A DNA stretch of 46,176 nt, from IMG/VR virus record IMGVR_UViG_3300021600_000011, positions 1-46,176 of that record. The stretch is one strand, 5' to 3'. The notes under the pieces were generated by a model. It ran no database searches. It was not told the DNA's origin and saw only the letters and a list, made by a program, of their open reading frames with translations. Below are positions 1-8,429 of this stretch, piece by piece (the first letter of the stretch is position 1; each line of letters begins with the position of its first letter). The translations under genes and the position numbers were made by a program. Origin of the DNA: a virus.

Positions 1-429
1 TTTAATATCTTCATTCATGGAGTTCATCTGATCGTTGTATGCATTTTGTGCGTACCAACGATTCTGCGCCATCGGCAAAGACTGAATAACTGGCCCGCTC
101 ATGTCGCCGAGCATCTTTAGTCCGGTTGCGCTTTGAAGATCGGACGGAGGAGCAGGAAACGCAGCGGTCGGATCGCCTTTAGCATTCCATTGAACGTATG
201 CAGACTGCCAAGCTTGAATCTTTGGAAGATCAAAAGAAAACTTTTTCTGCTCGGCTAATCCTGTTGCAAGCTGATTGGACGCAACTTGATTCTGAATGTC
301 GTAATGTTCCTTACGCATTTGCTGATCAGCCAACTGCATGTTGACCTGATCAATCATCCGCTTCTGCGTCTGTGCGCGGTCGTACAGCGATGCGCCTAGC
401 TGAAATGCTTCAAGAGATTGGTCGGCCAT
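1..429 (-). CDS. Internal virion-like protein, N-terminal 143 residues only (cut by window start)
   Basis: The frame is open from the ATG at 429 to the first base of the window, so the gene continues outside it. The product starts MADQSLEAFQLG and is nearly the same as the first 143 residues of the complete 467-residue protein at 43144-44547. The DNA aligns without gaps; the first 123 bases are identical and about 17 of 429 bases differ. It lies directly downstream of the 292-residue internal virion-like gene, the same order as at 44552/44547. A role inside the capsid or in DNA ejection is inferred from gene order only. It may be the same gene seen twice because the assembly overlaps itself. 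Confidence 0.7.
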   Translation of the reverse strand, partial: MADQSLEAFQLGASLYDRAQTQKRMIDQVNMQLADQQMRKEHYDIQNQVASNQLATGLAEQKKFSFDLPKIQAWQSAYVQWNAKGDPTAAFPAPPSDLQSATGLKMLGDMSGPVIQSLPMAQNRWYAQNAYNDQMNSMNEDIK

Positions 430-433
430 AAGA

Positions 434-1312
434 TTAGAGTCCGTAGTTTGAGGAGCCGTACTCCCGGAATAGACTCGTAGAAAGCGGAGTAATATCCGAT
501 GTCGTTGGAGTCGGTGAATAGAGATTTGGATTAATCTCAGGATCGTTCTGAGGATTGTACGAGGAAGGTAGACTTGACGGTCCGCGCATTTGCCCCAATC
601 CCTGCTGGAACAATGCCCCACCAACAGTTCCGGTAAAGTTTCCGATGGCGCTTCCGAATGCTTGATTCATTGCAGAAGGTTGAGCGGCAACCTGTGCAGC
701 GGCCATATCCCTAGCGTATTGAGCTTGTTGTTGCTGCTGCATGAATCCAATCCGCTGATTTGGCGTGATGAACATGCTGCTCACCGAGAACGGTTGCGCC
801 ATGCCCATTGTGCGCTGTTGCTGGATGAAGTTCTGCGCTTGGTTAAGACCCTGATTCTGGATCTGCATTGATGTCAGCCCAAAGTCGCGAGCGGACAAGT
901 TCCTGCCAACACCCGAACCAGCGCCAAATCCCCCACTAAGCGCACGCCCAGCGGAAGATCGTTGAAGCTGAGAAGCAACATCCTGCGAAACCTCGCCACG
1001 CAAAGCTGATCCGATATTCTTTCCAGCCTGCTGAATCAACTGATCGTAACCGGGAATCGCACGACGAAGCTGTGCCTCAAGAACGCCTTGCTCGGCAGCA
1101 GTCGTTTTGGTGGCCAACTCAGTTGCAGGCTCAAGCGATGCGATGTTCTGCTGAATCGCCTGCCGCTGCTCTCCCGCAAAATCAATCGGCTTTAGCTCTG
1201 GAACCTTGACTTTTTTAGCTCCAAACAAACCGCCAAGAATACCTCCCACTGACGACAAGCCAGATCCTCCGAGTACAGAACCCAGTCCTGCGGGTAATGA
1301 TGGTAATGCCAT
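434..1312 (-). CDS. Small internal virion-like protein (glycine-rich N terminus), version A
   Basis: The 292-residue product has a glycine-rich hydrophobic start (about residues 5-33), then a lysine-rich KKVKV stretch, a long glutamine-rich helical core and a proline/serine/tyrosine-rich end. Residues 40-215 are closely related to the 285-residue protein at 44552-45409, while both ends are different. The glycine-rich hydrophobic start, size and position after the tail-tube genes resemble the small internal core proteins of podoviruses (T7 gp14-like), but no diagnostic motif is visible. It lies 17 bases after the adapter gene and 4 bases before the next gene, so it belongs to the tail operon. 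The function is inferred. Confidence 0.6.
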   Translation of the reverse strand: MALPSLPAGLGSVLGGSGLSSVGGILGGLFGAKKVKVPELKPIDFAGEQRQAIQQNIASLEPATELATKTTAAEQGVLEAQLRRAIPGYDQLIQQAGKNIGSALRGEVSQDVASQLQRSSAGRALSGGFGAGSGVGRNLSARDFGLTSMQIQNQGLNQAQNFIQQQRTMGMAQPFSVSSMFITPNQRIGFMQQQQQAQYARDMAAAQVAAQPSAMNQAFGSAIGNFTGTVGGALFQQGLGQMRGPSSLPSSYNPQNDPEINPNLYSPTPTTSDITPLSTSLFREYGSSNYGL

Positions 1313-1329
1313 AAATTATTCTTTTTGGT

Positions 1330-2304
1330 TCAGAACCATTGGGAGAATCCACCGCCGTTTAATCCGACGCCGACCATACGGATCGTTGCAACTGCGTCCC
1401 CAAGGTATTGCATCGTTTGCTCTTGAACAGCTTGAACTGCTTTTGCTTCGTAGGCCACTGCTTCCTGAATCAAATCGTTCTCCTCTTTACGAATCGCCAT
1501 GACCATCAGCTTGATGGCGTCCGGCGAAGGCGGAATAAGGTAGTCATTGGCGCTTGTAGCGTTGATATGACGCATCTTCGCCATGACCGTCACCGGCTTG
1601 TCCTCGTCGTTGTTGCAACGATCCGTCAGGTAACTGCGGCGGTACTGCGGCAAAGTTTCATCAGGGTCGTAAACTGCCAGATCAAGTTCCAGCAACGTCG
1701 TTGCATTGTACTCGTACAAACGACTAGCAGTGTTCGTCGCATCGCGAATGACTCCGCTCAACGAGATAAACTTCTTGGTGGACTGAACGTACGGCAAAGC
1801 AAGCGTCAGCTTCTCTCCGTCAATCCACACGCCACCGGACTGAGTGCGAATCCAGTTTCCATTCTGATCGACTCCTTGGAGCGTGATGGTCTTGCCAACG
1901 TCAGAAGCGTCACCGGGATACACTCGCAGGTAACTATTTGTACCGCCGGACATGTCTCGGTAAGAGATGACGGTGCCACGATCTACAAGCTGCTTGCCGA
2001 CGCATGCGCCATTTTCTCCTCCAAGAAGTCCGTATCCAGATTCTTGAAATTCAAACCATTGATTGCGAACCGTTCCGACTCCGCAGCAATCGGCCACAGA
2101 CTCGATGGTTTCAATCTGACGCGGCCAAGTGATGCAACCGCCTACAGTGTGGATCGTGAAACGTCCGTACGCGCCAGCCCATAGACCCTTGTGTAGAAGC
2201 CTTCGACACGCTTGATTGATGTAATCATAAACGCGCTGATCATCGACACATGTGCCGATAACCCGAGCGATAGTCGAGCGAATGTCCTGAACGATGAGCT
2301 TCAT
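1330..2304 (-). CDS. Tail adapter / tail tubular protein A-like
   Basis: The 324-residue protein starts with a helical segment (MKLIVQDIRSTIARV, then a DDQRVYDYINQA segment at about 21-32) typical of head-tail connector and tail tubular A proteins of podoviruses. It continues with a beta-rich middle and a helical C terminus (about 255-305) rich in Glu, Ala and Gln. It overlaps the upstream collar-like gene by four bases and precedes the internal virion genes, which is the expected place for a gp11-like adapter. In this family the protein forms a ring below the portal. The assignment rests on size, helical start and position; no catalytic motif is expected. Confidence 0.6.
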   Translation of the reverse strand: MKLIVQDIRSTIARVIGTCVDDQRVYDYINQACRRLLHKGLWAGAYGRFTIHTVGGCITWPRQIETIESVADCCGVGTVRNQWFEFQESGYGLLGGENGACVGKQLVDRGTVISYRDMSGGTNSYLRVYPGDASDVGKTITLQGVDQNGNWIRTQSGGVWIDGEKLTLALPYVQSTKKFISLSGVIRDATNTASRLYEYNATTLLELDLAVYDPDETLPQYRRSYLTDRCNNDEDKPVTVMAKMRHINATSANDYLIPPSPDAIKLMVMAIRKEENDLIQEAVAYEAKAVQAVQEQTMQYLGDAVATIRMVGVGLNGGGFSQWF

Positions 2305-3017
2305 TTGGTGTAGTAGACTCGGGATGTTCGCTTGATGAAGTAAACACCGTAGAAAGGAGGCAGATTGTTGTGGGCAACATCTCCTCCAGTTGATCCAGTG
2401 TCCTTGATCATGTTGTTCGGAATGTTTGCCTCGGGTCCGTAATAGAGAGTATTAAGCTGATCGCCGCCAGATGTGTCGTTCGAATCCCAAGTCATCGAAT
2501 GTGTGTGCTTTGGCATTTCTGGAACCGTCAGCGTGTGCTTATCCTCTCCAACGATTGAAGTGGACGTCGCCTTACCCATAACAGCAACCGCACCACTCGC
2601 AACAAACGCTCCAACACCGACCGGAAACCGAGCCTCAAACTCAGTGTCAACTTCCCACATCGGTCCGGTTGTGTTTGTCGCCGTAGCCGTTCCGTCGCCG
2701 CCATCGTACGAAAGAAGATCCGTGGTCGTTCCAACAAAGATGCGACGATCATAACCACTCGCTGCAACTATGTTTTTACGAAGCCATAAGCTTTGATCGT
2801 AAATCCACCAATTCCCATCCTGATCGAGCCAAGGGAAAATCCGGTTGTTAATCGCCGGATACGTCGGTCCAAAATTGAAGAACGAGTTTCCAATCGTGCT
2901 GTTGAACGTAGCCTGAGTGCCGCCGATGATATCGTTGGCCAACTTCTGGTAAGATGCAGGGCAATAATTTGCCGGAAGACTTGGAGCTGTAAGCGTGATG
3001 AGAGTTAGGTTTGGCAT
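2301..3017 (-). CDS. Tail-collar-type fibre protein
   Basis: The 238-residue product has the C-terminal signature of phage tail-collar proteins. A GEDKHTLTVPEMPKHTH stretch (about 158-174) is followed by a glycine- and asparagine-rich loop and then HNNLPPFYGVYFIKRT near the end (about 217-232). The paired histidine motifs bind metal in characterised collar and short-fibre domains. The first 130 residues are aromatic and beta-rich and unlike anything I recognise. The gene is translationally coupled to the adapter gene downstream and lies one base after the stop of the stopper-like gene. It probably forms a trimeric tail appendage or part of the host-recognition apparatus. Confidence 0.7.
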   Translation of the reverse strand: MPNLTLITLTAPSLPANYCPASYQKLANDIIGGTQATFNSTIGNSFFNFGPTYPAINNRIFPWLDQDGNWWIYDQSLWLRKNIVAASGYDRRIFVGTTTDLLSYDGGDGTATATNTTGPMWEVDTEFEARFPVGVGAFVASGAVAVMGKATSTSIVGEDKHTLTVPEMPKHTHSMTWDSNDTSGGDQLNTLYYGPEANIPNNMIKDTGSTGGDVAHNNLPPFYGVYFIKRTSRVYYTK

Positions 3018-3018
3018 A

Positions 3019-4866
3019 CTATTCCGATGTGTAGAGGAACGGGTTTACGTCGCAACCTTCAAGAGTTTTGCATCCTTCGAACACGAGGCACTCTCCGACC
3101 GCAGGTTCCTGAACGTCGTAAGCGTGAACTCGAATGCTCTTGATGCGACAATATCCAGTAATCGTGAGGCTCATCTGAACCTCGTACATGTTTCTTGTCG
3201 GTGTGCTGATGCTCAAATTGCACGGGATATCCGAAGGAGTCGGCAATCGCATCTTCGGCCTGTACTGGGGCTGGAAATTGGACAGCGGACAAACAGGCTG
3301 ACACTGCAATGTTGCCGCGCATTCAGTCCAATCCGCCCACTCAATCCAGCCGGGATACTGGTCTGGACGATACTCGATGTTGAACGAAACATCTCCGTCC
3401 AGCGAGTCGATGAAAATGTCGCCTGAATCAAGCCGCTTCAATCCAAACGGAAGCTCAAAATTGTAAGCGCGGGTTTGAACCAGCCACTGAATCTCCTTCT
3501 TACCGTCAGAAAGGTTGTTGTCAAACTTCTCAGTCTTGCTGATTTCCCAAATCTGAATGGTTCCATCAAGCCCACGAGCTATTGAGAAGCATCTGTCTCC
3601 ATAAGCATTCTCGGTTTTGAGAACCTGCAACACGTCAAGTCCGGTCCAGATTCCAGCCCACGCAGGAGGAAACTTTTTCCGCAGCGACGTAATCAGATCA
3701 AAATCAAGAACGACCAACGACTTGTGGACGACGCCTTCGGCATTGTACCGAGGCTGAGACGTCATCAGCAATCGATTGTCGAACACGACAGCAGAACTGG
3801 CCCACAGCAGATCGGTCTGATCATTATCGATGATGTTCAGAACCTCGTTGCTGATCGGGGTATTTCCCCAATCGTTGAACGAACGTCTGGCGATAATGAA
3901 TGAGCGAACACCATCGACTGCACGATAAAACACATCACCGTTGACCGTGATGGCTGAACGCGCACCCAACGCTCCACTAGTCAGCAAGCTAATGGTCTGA
4001 ATCGGATAGTTCAGATTCTTCCAGACATCACGATCAACCGGAGCGTTTATGCTGAAAACGTATCGTGGCGTGAAGATGAGAAGCGGTCCTTGCCCCAGCG
4101 ACGTATCTGGATTGCCGGGGACGGCCATTGTTGTGATGCCTCCTGAATCCGACGGAACCGCAAAGTCACCGCCTTCATTGAGGAAGGTGTTCTCGGTTTC
4201 CTTGAGAACACTGGCTCGTGTACCGTCTCCATAAACAATGTCGGTTGCTCGAAATGAGAATCCATTTGCAAGAGCGTACCAGATACGTCCGTTGACGTAG
4301 GCCATTACTCTGCCGCACTTGATTTCATCGATGGTTGCGCGACGCAGGTTTGATCCGTTGAAGATCAGCGGTGCGCTCTGCCCATCTTGAATGACGACGA
4401 AGTTCTCGGCTTGAACCATCCATCCGTCGAGTATGTTCGATGGATTCTCAAGATCGGGCGTAGCCGAAAGGTTCTGAACGCTGTTTTGAAGGCAGTCGTA
4501 AAGCCACACTTTACCACTGATCAGCATCAGGATGAACGTCGAGCCATTGTCTCCGATGTACGGAAGCGCACACTGGAACACGCCGGTCAGTCCGCCAGAG
4601 CTGTAGCACTCTTCTGAGTATCCATCAGCCGTGACGTTCGTTTGATCCGCAGTGACGAGCGTGTTATCGGCGGTAATCGAAAGGCACGTTTCGTAATCCT
4701 TTTGGATGAAACCCGGTCGAGGAGAAACAAAGCTTTGCCGGAAGCTGGCATTCACCGCAAACGCCACCTGATTCTTGTCCACTTCAGACGGCATAACACC
4801 TGAGTCAACGCCACCCTCAAAGGTGACAGACCCATCCGTGTACCGCCGTGGTGCGCGTTCGCTCAT
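3019..4866 (-). CDS. Tail tubular protein B / stopper-like tail protein
   Basis: The 615-residue protein begins with a pattern known from podoviral tail tubular B proteins: FEGGVDSGVMPSEVDKNQ at about 16-33, then an N-A-S-F-R segment and a PRPGF turn near residue 53. The rest is beta-rich, as expected for a propeller-like nozzle subunit. Residues 65-85 carry three short T-A-D repeats (TADNT, TADQT, TADGY) that recur in the small protein at 18856-19065. The C terminus is cysteine-rich (CAATLQCQPVC and CLVFEGC). It sits between the fibre gene and the collar gene with 1-3 base gaps. The role as the distal tail tube is family knowledge; the match is from pattern and position. Confidence 0.65.
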   Translation of the reverse strand: MSERAPRRYTDGSVTFEGGVDSGVMPSEVDKNQVAFAVNASFRQSFVSPRPGFIQKDYETCLSITADNTLVTADQTNVTADGYSEECYSSGGLTGVFQCALPYIGDNGSTFILMLISGKVWLYDCLQNSVQNLSATPDLENPSNILDGWMVQAENFVVIQDGQSAPLIFNGSNLRRATIDEIKCGRVMAYVNGRIWYALANGFSFRATDIVYGDGTRASVLKETENTFLNEGGDFAVPSDSGGITTMAVPGNPDTSLGQGPLLIFTPRYVFSINAPVDRDVWKNLNYPIQTISLLTSGALGARSAITVNGDVFYRAVDGVRSFIIARRSFNDWGNTPISNEVLNIIDNDQTDLLWASSAVVFDNRLLMTSQPRYNAEGVVHKSLVVLDFDLITSLRKKFPPAWAGIWTGLDVLQVLKTENAYGDRCFSIARGLDGTIQIWEISKTEKFDNNLSDGKKEIQWLVQTRAYNFELPFGLKRLDSGDIFIDSLDGDVSFNIEYRPDQYPGWIEWADWTECAATLQCQPVCPLSNFQPQYRPKMRLPTPSDIPCNLSISTPTRNMYEVQMSLTITGYCRIKSIRVHAYDVQEPAVGECLVFEGCKTLEGCDVNPFLYTSE

Positions 4867-4869
4867 GGT

Positions 4870-6078
4870 TTAAGCCTGAATCCGCTGGACAGAGAATGAG
4901 GAGCCGGTTACGACGTTGACTCCAAATCCAGAAGTTTGAATCAATATGTCGTAGTAATCAGTAATTACAGTAGCTTGATCTATATAAGAAAGTGAAACTG
5001 GAATCAAACTTTGAGGAGAAGCGTTTGTAGCGTTGAACTCCTGAGTCTGCAAAATATTGGAACCGTTCTTACGCAAGAACACAATTACGCTTGCAGTACC
5101 AGTGCTTCCAAGCAAGTTGAACAATGCATCAATCTTGTAGTACCCAGTGAATGGAGCGGTAAATCGACCAGTCGCAGCAGTAAATCCAGACGCGGTATCT
5201 ATTCCTGCCCAAGATCCAGAAGGAAAATCGCCAAGGCTGAATGGGTTTTTAGTTGTTGCCGCTGCAATCAGGTTGTTGCCAGTCAACCTCCGCGTAAACG
5301 TGACGTAGCTAAACGCTGCCCCGCTGGCTGTCGATGCAATGCTGATCGTGCCTGCACCCGGCGTAATCGTGATGTTTGAGCCTGCCGTCAGACTTGCCAG
5401 CGTGTATCCCGTTCCATTGCCAATGAGCAACTGTCCATTGGTTGGAATCGTGGCTACGTTTGTTCCACCTTTGGCAACCGGCAACGTGCCGCTGATGTCG
5501 CCCACAGGAACCGTTGCTGTAGTCGAAAGAAAACCTGATCCGGCTGACCCTTGAGTCTTAAGATAACCGGATGAAAACGAATTGAGGGAAGTCGCACTCG
5601 GAACCGAAGCATCTGGAATTCGTACGATGTACGTTGCTGCGGATGACGCGCCACCAGCGACGCCAGCAGGACCTTGTGGGCCAATTGCTCCTGCAAGCGT
5701 AATCAGTGAACCAGACGGAATAACCGTTGTCGGAATAGCATTTGGGATGCTTAAAAGTCCGGCGGCAGGGTTTTGAAGTGTCAGTCGAAGACCATCAACC
5801 GACAAAACCTGCATGTAGCCAAGACCTTGAACAGAGACAAAAAACTGGCCAGCAACCGATTCTGGAAGAAAGTCTGTTCCAACAACGTACGCAAAAATGC
5901 TCGATCCAAGTGCAGGCGTAACAAACGACGCGGTCGTGTACGAGAACGCGTTTACTCCGTTCGAGCCATTCGTTCCGTTAGTACCCGCTGCACCTTGAGG
6001 TCCGGGCGTGTTTACGACAATCGGATCGGAGTCGCAAGGTTGGCAACAGCCGGTTGAAGAAATAAGTTGCGACGGCAT
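4870..6078 (-). CDS. Tail fibre with collagen-like repeats and C1q-like head
   Basis: I start this at the ATG at 6078 because AAAGGA lies just upstream; a start at 6114 would run into the divergent terminase leader. The 402-residue protein has a short cysteine-rich start (GCCQPC), a collagen-like GPQGAAG stretch with GTNGTNGSNG, a second GPQGPAG at about residue 137, and a fibre shaft (NGQLLIGNGTGYT). The C-terminal 130 residues (FTAPFTGYYKIDALF and onward) resemble the C1q/TNF jelly-roll head that trimerises fibres and binds receptors. It is first in the leftward tail operon and is transcribed away from the terminase gene, so it is likely a host-recognition fibre. Confidence 0.7.
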   Translation of the reverse strand: MPSQLISSTGCCQPCDSDPIVVNTPGPQGAAGTNGTNGSNGVNAFSYTTASFVTPALGSSIFAYVVGTDFLPESVAGQFFVSVQGLGYMQVLSVDGLRLTLQNPAAGLLSIPNAIPTTVIPSGSLITLAGAIGPQGPAGVAGGASSAATYIVRIPDASVPSATSLNSFSSGYLKTQGSAGSGFLSTTATVPVGDISGTLPVAKGGTNVATIPTNGQLLIGNGTGYTLASLTAGSNITITPGAGTISIASTASGAAFSYVTFTRRLTGNNLIAAATTKNPFSLGDFPSGSWAGIDTASGFTAATGRFTAPFTGYYKIDALFNLLGSTGTASVIVFLRKNGSNILQTQEFNATNASPQSLIPVSLSYIDQATVITDYYDILIQTSGFGVNVVTGSSFSVQRIQA

Positions 6079-6132
6079 ATTTTTCCTTTCGCAGAACCTC
6101 AAGTCCAACGACAACTAATGCAAGGCCAAACT

Positions 6133-7812
6133 ATGGCAGAGCAAGTGTCAGAGCATCCATTGATCGACCACAAGTACGGGATTCGTTCGCCCGTCAAGAT
6201 TCCAGACCTAGAACTGGAACTCTACGCATTCCGAAATCGGCTCCAACCGAATGAAGGAGGTCTAGGCACTTTTGATCATTTTCGTAACGCCACGAAAATG
6301 TTATGGCCGAAGATGAGTTGGAACCCGTGGCTCGAAGCACAAGTCGAAGGTCTTTGCGAACACGACTACGTCGGATGGGCTGGTTGCGGTGCGAGCGGAA
6401 AGACTTTCGGCGCGACGCTCTTTGCGACTGTTTGGTGGCTGGCAAACCCCTCCAAGACAACTGTTGTTCTCACGTCTACAACGGCAAAGATGATCCGAAA
6501 GCGTATGTGGGCAAATCTTCAGGATCTTGTTCGGAAATCACGCGGATTCCCCGGAAACATGGTCGATTCAAAGATGAGTCTTCAGGCTATCAAAGGCGAC
6601 GACCGGCACTCGATTTCCGCTATTGCCGTCGCCGAGGGTAACACATCGAAGGCTGTGGCCAACATTCAGGGCATCCACGCCGAGCGTGTGATGGTTATTA
6701 TCGACGAAGCTACGGATACGCCTGAAGCGGCTTTCGAAGCGTGTACGAACCTTTCTAAGGGTTGCCGCGAGTTCAAGATGCTCGTCATCGGCAATCCGGC
6801 TTCAAAGTACGATCCTCATGGACGCTTCTGCACACCGGCAAAGGGTTGGCGCAGCGTAACGATTGAAGACCAGCATTGGCTGACAGAACGCGGGATGTGC
6901 CGACGTTTTGACGGCATGAAGTCGCCCAACATCAGCGAGGGCAGGACAAAGTATCCGTACCTCATCACTCAGGATCAGGTGTTATCGGCAATGCGCCACG
7001 AGGGCGAACAGAGTCCTACGTTCTGGAAGTACACACGCGGATTCTGGTCGCCGGACGGCATGGTGAAGACGGTCTTGTCCGAATCGCTCATCGAGACGCA
7101 CACACCTACAAAGAATTTGGTGTTTACCACCAATGTCCAAGTTGTTGCCGGTCTTGATCCGGGTTTTGGTGGCGACAGATGCGTCCTTCGCTTTGCCAAG
7201 GTTGGCACCGCAAACGACAAACTAAGCATACTTTTTCAGGACATTATCCAGATATCCCCTAATGCGCAGCTAACCGAGCCAGTTCATTACCAGATAGCCA
7301 ATCGGGTTAAAGAAGAATGCAACAAGCGAGGTGTTCCGCCTGACAGGTTTGCTCTTGATTCAAGCGGTGAAGGTGGCGGGTTGGCCGACATTCTGACTCG
7401 CGAATGGGGTGTGGTTCATCGCGTCGAGTTCGGCGGTTCTCCGTCAACGATTCCCGTCAGCGACGAAGACAGTAGGCCATGCAATGAGGCTTACGATAGA
7501 AAGGTGACTGAGCTATGGTTCTCGATGCGCAAATGGGCTGTTGAGGAGCGTCTGGGAGGCATGGACATCGAGACTCTTCAAGAGTTCTGTGCGCGAATGT
7601 TCGATGATTCCAAGCGAAAGATATCGGTCGAATCAAAGACCGTTATGAAACAGAGAACCGGCAAATCGCCTGATTTAGCCGACGCTGCTGTAGTCTTGCT
7701 TGATCTAGTGCGCAAAACTGCGTCATTTGAGCCGCGAGCAACAAAAACTGACAAGGTGTGGGAAAAACTAGTCAGGGACGCTGACTCAATTTATTACGAA
7801 GGAGACGTATGA
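6133..7812 (+). CDS. terL: Terminase large subunit (ATPase and nuclease)
   Basis: The 559-residue protein is the DNA-packaging motor. The ATPase half shows a Walker A loop (GCGASGKT, about 84-91) and Walker B with catalytic acid (VMVIIDEAT, about 186-194). The nuclease half shows the RNase H-like acidic residues in GLDPGFGGD (about 348-356), ALDSSGEGGG and the late DLADAAVVLLD. I choose ATG 6133 because AAGG lies eight bases upstream; ATG 6118 and TTG 6067 have no ribosome binding site and 6067 overlaps the divergent fibre gene. The stop overlaps the next start (ATGA). The likely small subunit is far away on the other strand at 22845-23282. Confidence 0.93.
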   Translation: MAEQVSEHPLIDHKYGIRSPVKIPDLELELYAFRNRLQPNEGGLGTFDHFRNATKMLWPKMSWNPWLEAQVEGLCEHDYVGWAGCGASGKTFGATLFATVWWLANPSKTTVVLTSTTAKMIRKRMWANLQDLVRKSRGFPGNMVDSKMSLQAIKGDDRHSISAIAVAEGNTSKAVANIQGIHAERVMVIIDEATDTPEAAFEACTNLSKGCREFKMLVIGNPASKYDPHGRFCTPAKGWRSVTIEDQHWLTERGMCRRFDGMKSPNISEGRTKYPYLITQDQVLSAMRHEGEQSPTFWKYTRGFWSPDGMVKTVLSESLIETHTPTKNLVFTTNVQVVAGLDPGFGGDRCVLRFAKVGTANDKLSILFQDIIQISPNAQLTEPVHYQIANRVKEECNKRGVPPDRFALDSSGEGGGLADILTREWGVVHRVEFGGSPSTIPVSDEDSRPCNEAYDRKVTELWFSMRKWAVEERLGGMDIETLQEFCARMFDDSKRKISVESKTVMKQRTGKSPDLADAAVVLLDLVRKTASFEPRATKTDKVWEKLVRDADSIYYEGDV

Positions 7813-8429
7813 GTGGATACAAGGTGCTGAACGAACACATGGTGATTCCCGGTGGATGGAGCTATCGAGTTCCTGAAACCGGAATCGAAATCGCCGGAGG
7901 ATCATGGCCGCAACTCCATGAGTTTATTCGTAACCATTACACGGCGAATGCGATTAAAATTCCCGCCAACCTTGACACTTTAATCACCGAATATGCGTGT
8001 CGTAACGGTGCCGATTGCTCTTACGACGAAGTTAATATCCCCAAGCCAGCAGGTTTGAAATCGCTTCAGCTCGGAGATGTTATCCGATTCAGCATGAGCC
8101 TTTTGCACGGGCTTACCGTTGGCGGCGGCAAGGTTGGTCAGGCGGAAGCAAATCGACGCGCAAACATTTGCTCAACTTGTTCATTCAATCGAAAGCCCCT
8201 TGGATGCACTGGTTGTAATGCTCGCGTCCTGAAGGATGCTGTTAAAACTTTTTCTCAACACGGTAGCACTCCAGTAGACGAAAGTCTGCAAAGCTGCGAG
8301 TTTTGCGGTTGCTTCATCAGGAGCATGGTTTGGTTTCCCATTGAAACCCTTCATAAATTCTCGGACGCTACAGAGAACGAAAACCTCCCGGCTCACTGCT
8401 GGAAAAAACGATCATGTACGGAAACCTAG
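7809..8429 (+). CDS. Cysteine-rich zinc-ribbon-like protein between terminase and portal
   Basis: The 206-residue protein has an unremarkable first 115 residues and a C-terminal half with clustered metal-binding residues: CSTCSFNRKPLGCTGC (about 121-136), CEFCGC (about 163-168) and a final HCW. Two zinc ribbons are likely. The start overlaps the terminase stop by four bases and the end overlaps the portal start by 16, so it is translated with both. It could assist packaging or bind the terminase-portal complex, but that is inference from position. No enzyme motif is visible. Confidence 0.6.
   Translation: MSGYKVLNEHMVIPGGWSYRVPETGIEIAGGSWPQLHEFIRNHYTANAIKIPANLDTLITEYACRNGADCSYDEVNIPKPAGLKSLQLGDVIRFSMSLLHGLTVGGGKVGQAEANRRANICSTCSFNRKPLGCTGCNARVLKDAVKTFSQHGSTPVDESLQSCEFCGCFIRSMVWFPIETLHKFSDATENENLPAHCWKKRSCTET

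Larger units (their letters stand above)
1..1312. repeat. Left copy of a diverged two-gene repeat (partner 44119-45409)
   Basis: Base 1 corresponds to base 44119 and base 429 to 44547, with no gap. Bases 1-123 are identical to 44119-44241, and differences begin at base 124. The following gene pair (434-1312 and 44552-45409) shares a conserved core but has unrelated ends. Both copies are in the same orientation. Beyond the repeat the neighbours differ: the tail adapter at 1330 on the left, a sulfotransferase-like gene at 45413 on the right. This fits either an assembly that overlaps itself through two strain variants or a real duplication. Confidence 0.9.

Noticed and set aside
1-429. Exact terminal direct repeat of a linear phage
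   Set aside because: The repeat differs from its partner at about 17 positions and the right copy continues into different genes, so it is not a simple terminal repeat.
1408-2184. 258-residue plus-strand frame opposite the tail adapter
   Set aside because: Antisense shadow of a gene that is coupled on the minus strand; composition rich in Arg, Ser and Val without motifs.
4870-6078. Diversity-generating retroelement acting on the fibre genes
   Set aside because: No reverse transcriptase and no template repeat for either fibre was seen.
6067-6132. Longer terminase N terminus from TTG 6067 or ATG 6118
   Set aside because: No ribosome binding site and overlap with the divergent fibre gene start; ATG 6133 has AAGG at suitable spacing.
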